Source of the DNA: Cesiribacter sp. SM1
Lineage (GTDB): Bacteria > Bacteroidota > Bacteroidia > Cytophagales > Cyclobacteriaceae
Length of the DNA: 64,000 bases
Assembly (NCBI RefSeq): GCF_020178975.1
Contig: NZ_JAHXBU010000047.1
Coordinates: forward strand, 124,001 to 188,000
Direction of reading: 5' to 3'
Positions 62,411 to 64,000 of this stretch are shown here, piece by piece. Position 1 is the stretch's first letter, and each line of letters begins with the position of its first letter. The translations under genes and the position numbers were made by a program. The notes under the pieces were generated by a model. The model saw nothing but the letters and a program-made list of their open reading frames with translations, did no database searches and was not told the DNA's origin.

Positions 62411-62714
62411 GTTTTCTTCTCCTGCTGATTGCGCCTGCTGGCTTGCGGAGCCTCCCTTGAATTGTAGGTTTAGTTGCCTTTGTTTTATGGCTATAAAGGA
62501 AGAAACAAAGGGCTGCTATGCCGATGATAATAATCAAGTAGTGTGGTGATTCTTATCAATTTTAGCAGGCTAAAAAATGGAGGCGCTGGCATCCTGTACT
62601 GCTTTGGGTGGGCAGCTTCGGAATGCTCCTTATGCAATGGAAGGCGAAAGGCCGGTTCAGTAAAACAGTGCCTGGTTGCGGGAACAGGCTGCAAATAAAA
62701 ATGTGCCCGGTGGT
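62411..62714. other. adhE leader with a 9-bp inverted repeat
   Basis: No gene. CCTTTGTTT (62477-62485) and its reverse complement AAACAAAGG (62503-62511) flank a 17-base spacer upstream of adhE. It may be an operator; no TTGTTAAN4TTAACAA Rex site is visible. Confidence 0.4.
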
Positions 62715-64000
62715 TTAAACTTCCAGCGCTACCGGTACAGCCGCTTTTTTTGAAACGGCAGGAACAGTAACAATAAAGGAGGTGTACTCCCCTACATTGC
62801 TCACTACTGTAATGGTGCCGCTATTCAGTTCAACAAATTCTTTGCACAGAATAAGACCCAGGCCGGTGCCATTTTCTTTTGCGGTACCCTCTGTGGTGAG
62901 GTGTTCGCCTACTTTAAACAGCCTGATCAGGTTTTCTTCCGGTATTCCTATGCCTGTATCTCTTACGGTAATAATGGCCTTATCTTCCCTGGCTTCTGCC
63001 AATACTGTTATGGTGCCGCCGCCGGGTGTAAACTTCACAGCATTCGACAGAAGGTTCCGCATCACAAAGTCAAGCATGTTCCTGTCTGCTATTACCTCCA
63101 GCCCTTTTTCTGCCTGTGCATTCACCGCTATACTCTTCGCGTCGGCGGCAAGCTTTACCAGTGCGGCATTCTCCTCTACCAACTGGCTAAGTGCAAATTT
63201 CTCTGGCTTACAGTGCAGATTACCGGTTTGTGCCATAGACCACTGTAGCAGGTTGTTAAGCAGGTTAGTTAGATTTTTAACAGAACCGTTCAGTTTTGTG
63301 GTGAGTTGCACCAGCTCTTCTTTACTTAATTTGTCGGCATTGGTGCTGATCAGTCCCAGCAGGCCAGCGAGTGAATTCATTGGGCTGCGGAGGTCGTGAG
63401 AAAGAATAGAGAAAAACTTATCTTTGGTGTTGTTAAGCTGGCGCAATTCTTTTTCGGAGATCTGCAGCCTGGCATTTACTTCCTCCAGGTGGTGGTTCTT
63501 TTCTTTTATTTCCTCGTTGTACTGTTCAAGTATTATGTTGGTGCGTTTCTTTTGAATAAACTGGCGGTAGATCAGGAAAAGAAGCGCAAAGGCAAAAACG
63601 ATCCCGGCAGTGAGGGCATAGGCAAGCAGTTTTTTCTCCTTCAGCTCGGCTTCCTTCAGATCCTGCTCTGCCTTTAACAGAACAATTTCCCTTTGCTGTG
63701 CAGCAAAATTATACTTTGCCTCCATCTCGGCTGTTTTAGCAGCGCTTTCTTCATTAACCAGCGAATCTTTGTAGGTTATGTGCTGCTTTAAAAGTGCATG
63801 GGCTTTTTTATGTTCTCCTTTGGCTGCGTAGGTTTCAGAGAGGGTGAAAAGGGTTTCGGAGGTTAATAATTTGTAGCCATGCTGCCTGCTTTTTGCAAGG
63901 GCTGTATTCAGGTAGTGCAAAGCTTTTTCATACTGTTTATCCCTGTTGTAGGTATCGCCCAGGTTTAAAAGATTATAGCATATCCCTTCTACATCGGTTG
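62715..64000 (-). CDS. TPR-containing sensor histidine kinase (5' end beyond the window)
   Basis: The frame is open to the right edge, so the N terminus is missing. The visible part has at least two TPR-like repeats (ICYNLLNLGDTYNRDKQYEKALHYL, then LFTLSETYAAKGEHKKAHAL), a coiled coil, one membrane helix (LLAYALTAGIVFAFALLFLIY) and another coiled coil. HisKA follows with the phospho-accepting His in ILSHDLRSPMNSLAGLL, then HATPase_c with RNLLSNAVKFTPGGG, VRDTGIGIPEE and GTGLGLILCKEFV. A typical Bacteroidota periplasmic-TPR kinase. No response regulator gene is in view. Confidence 0.93.
   Translation of the reverse strand, partial: TDVEGICYNLLNLGDTYNRDKQYEKALHYLNTALAKSRQHGYKLLTSETLFTLSETYAAKGEHKKAHALLKQHITYKDSLVNEESAAKTAEMEAKYNFAAQQREIVLLKAEQDLKEAELKEKKLLAYALTAGIVFAFALLFLIYRQFIQKKRTNIILEQYNEEIKEKNHHLEEVNARLQISEKELRQLNNTKDKFFSILSHDLRSPMNSLAGLLGLISTNADKLSKEELVQLTTKLNGSVKNLTNLLNNLLQWSMAQTGNLHCKPEKFALSQLVEENAALVKLAADAKSIAVNAQAEKGLEVIADRNMLDFVMRNLLSNAVKFTPGGGTITVLAEAREDKAIITVRDTGIGIPEENLIRLFKVGEHLTTEGTAKENGTGLGLILCKEFVELNSGTITVVSNVGEYTSFIVTVPAVSKKAAVPVALEV

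Noticed and set aside
1-64000. CRISPR arrays, tRNA/rRNA genes, prophage or intact IS elements
   Set aside because: I looked for direct-repeat arrays, cloverleaf-like sequences and transposase motifs and found none. The hairpin at 45024 and inverted repeat at 38252 are not attached to a transposase gene.

Overview
The window looks like a chromosomal segment from a Bacteroidota member, most likely of the Cytophagales type. This is inferred from gene families and promoters, not from a search. Supporting signs are -7 boxes of the TAnnTTTG type with no clear Shine-Dalgarno sequences, a TonB-dependent receptor with a carboxypeptidase-regulatory plug, DPP-IV and renal-type dipeptidases, an Na+-NQR subunit, GAF-type histidine kinases, DUF6122 and DUF4129/DUF4350 proteins, and many lipoprotein signal peptides. 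No rRNA, tRNA, CRISPR array, phage or intact insertion sequence was seen.

Layout. 1-5.5 kb: RidA and a degenerate 3-hydroxyacyl-CoA dehydrogenase fire from one palindromic divergent promoter, followed by a YfiR-like periplasmic protein, a GAF histidine kinase, a BadF/GlcNAc-kinase-like ATPase, a cytochrome b5-like haem protein and an RDD protein. 5.5-11.7 kb: a tight six-gene operon, SpoIIM / membrane protein / DUF4129 / DUF4350 / MoxR ATPase / DUF58, divergent from the RDD gene. It is a conserved but functionally undefined membrane-plus-AAA+ system. 11.7-24 kb: housekeeping and metabolism, including an arginase-fold protein lacking two metal ligands, class I aldolase, AccD without its zinc-ribbon cysteines, a PAS/GAF kinase, an SDR, a hemolysin III protein, a radical SAM protein and nqrF. 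24-31 kb: a Vat-like acetyltransferase, yidD, and a metal-uptake module (lipoprotein, TonB receptor, Fur-family regulator) with a shared TTGCA-N7-TGCAA element before two of its genes. 31-40 kb: DPP-IV, RNase HII, a NUDIX hydrolase, a MATE exporter, a hotdog thioesterase and a universal stress protein.

40.4-53.5 kb: a minus-strand surface-polysaccharide cluster with Wzm/Wzt ABC exporter, seven family-2 glycosyltransferase modules (one fused to a methyltransferase) and a polysaccharide deacetylase. An AT-rich stretch at about 43.7-45.4 kb interrupts it with a beta-barrel gene, gene remnants and a REP-like hairpin. 53.5-64 kb: two small membrane proteins, a 1161-residue lipoprotein joining ThuA, sugar dehydrogenase, PKD and cytochrome c domains, a GNAT enzyme, bifunctional AdhE, and a TPR histidine kinase cut by the window end.

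The best leads are the MoxR/DUF58 membrane operon, the Fur-family operator pair, the AccD and arginase-like proteins with missing metal ligands, the Vat-like enzyme, and the multi-domain ThuA protein.
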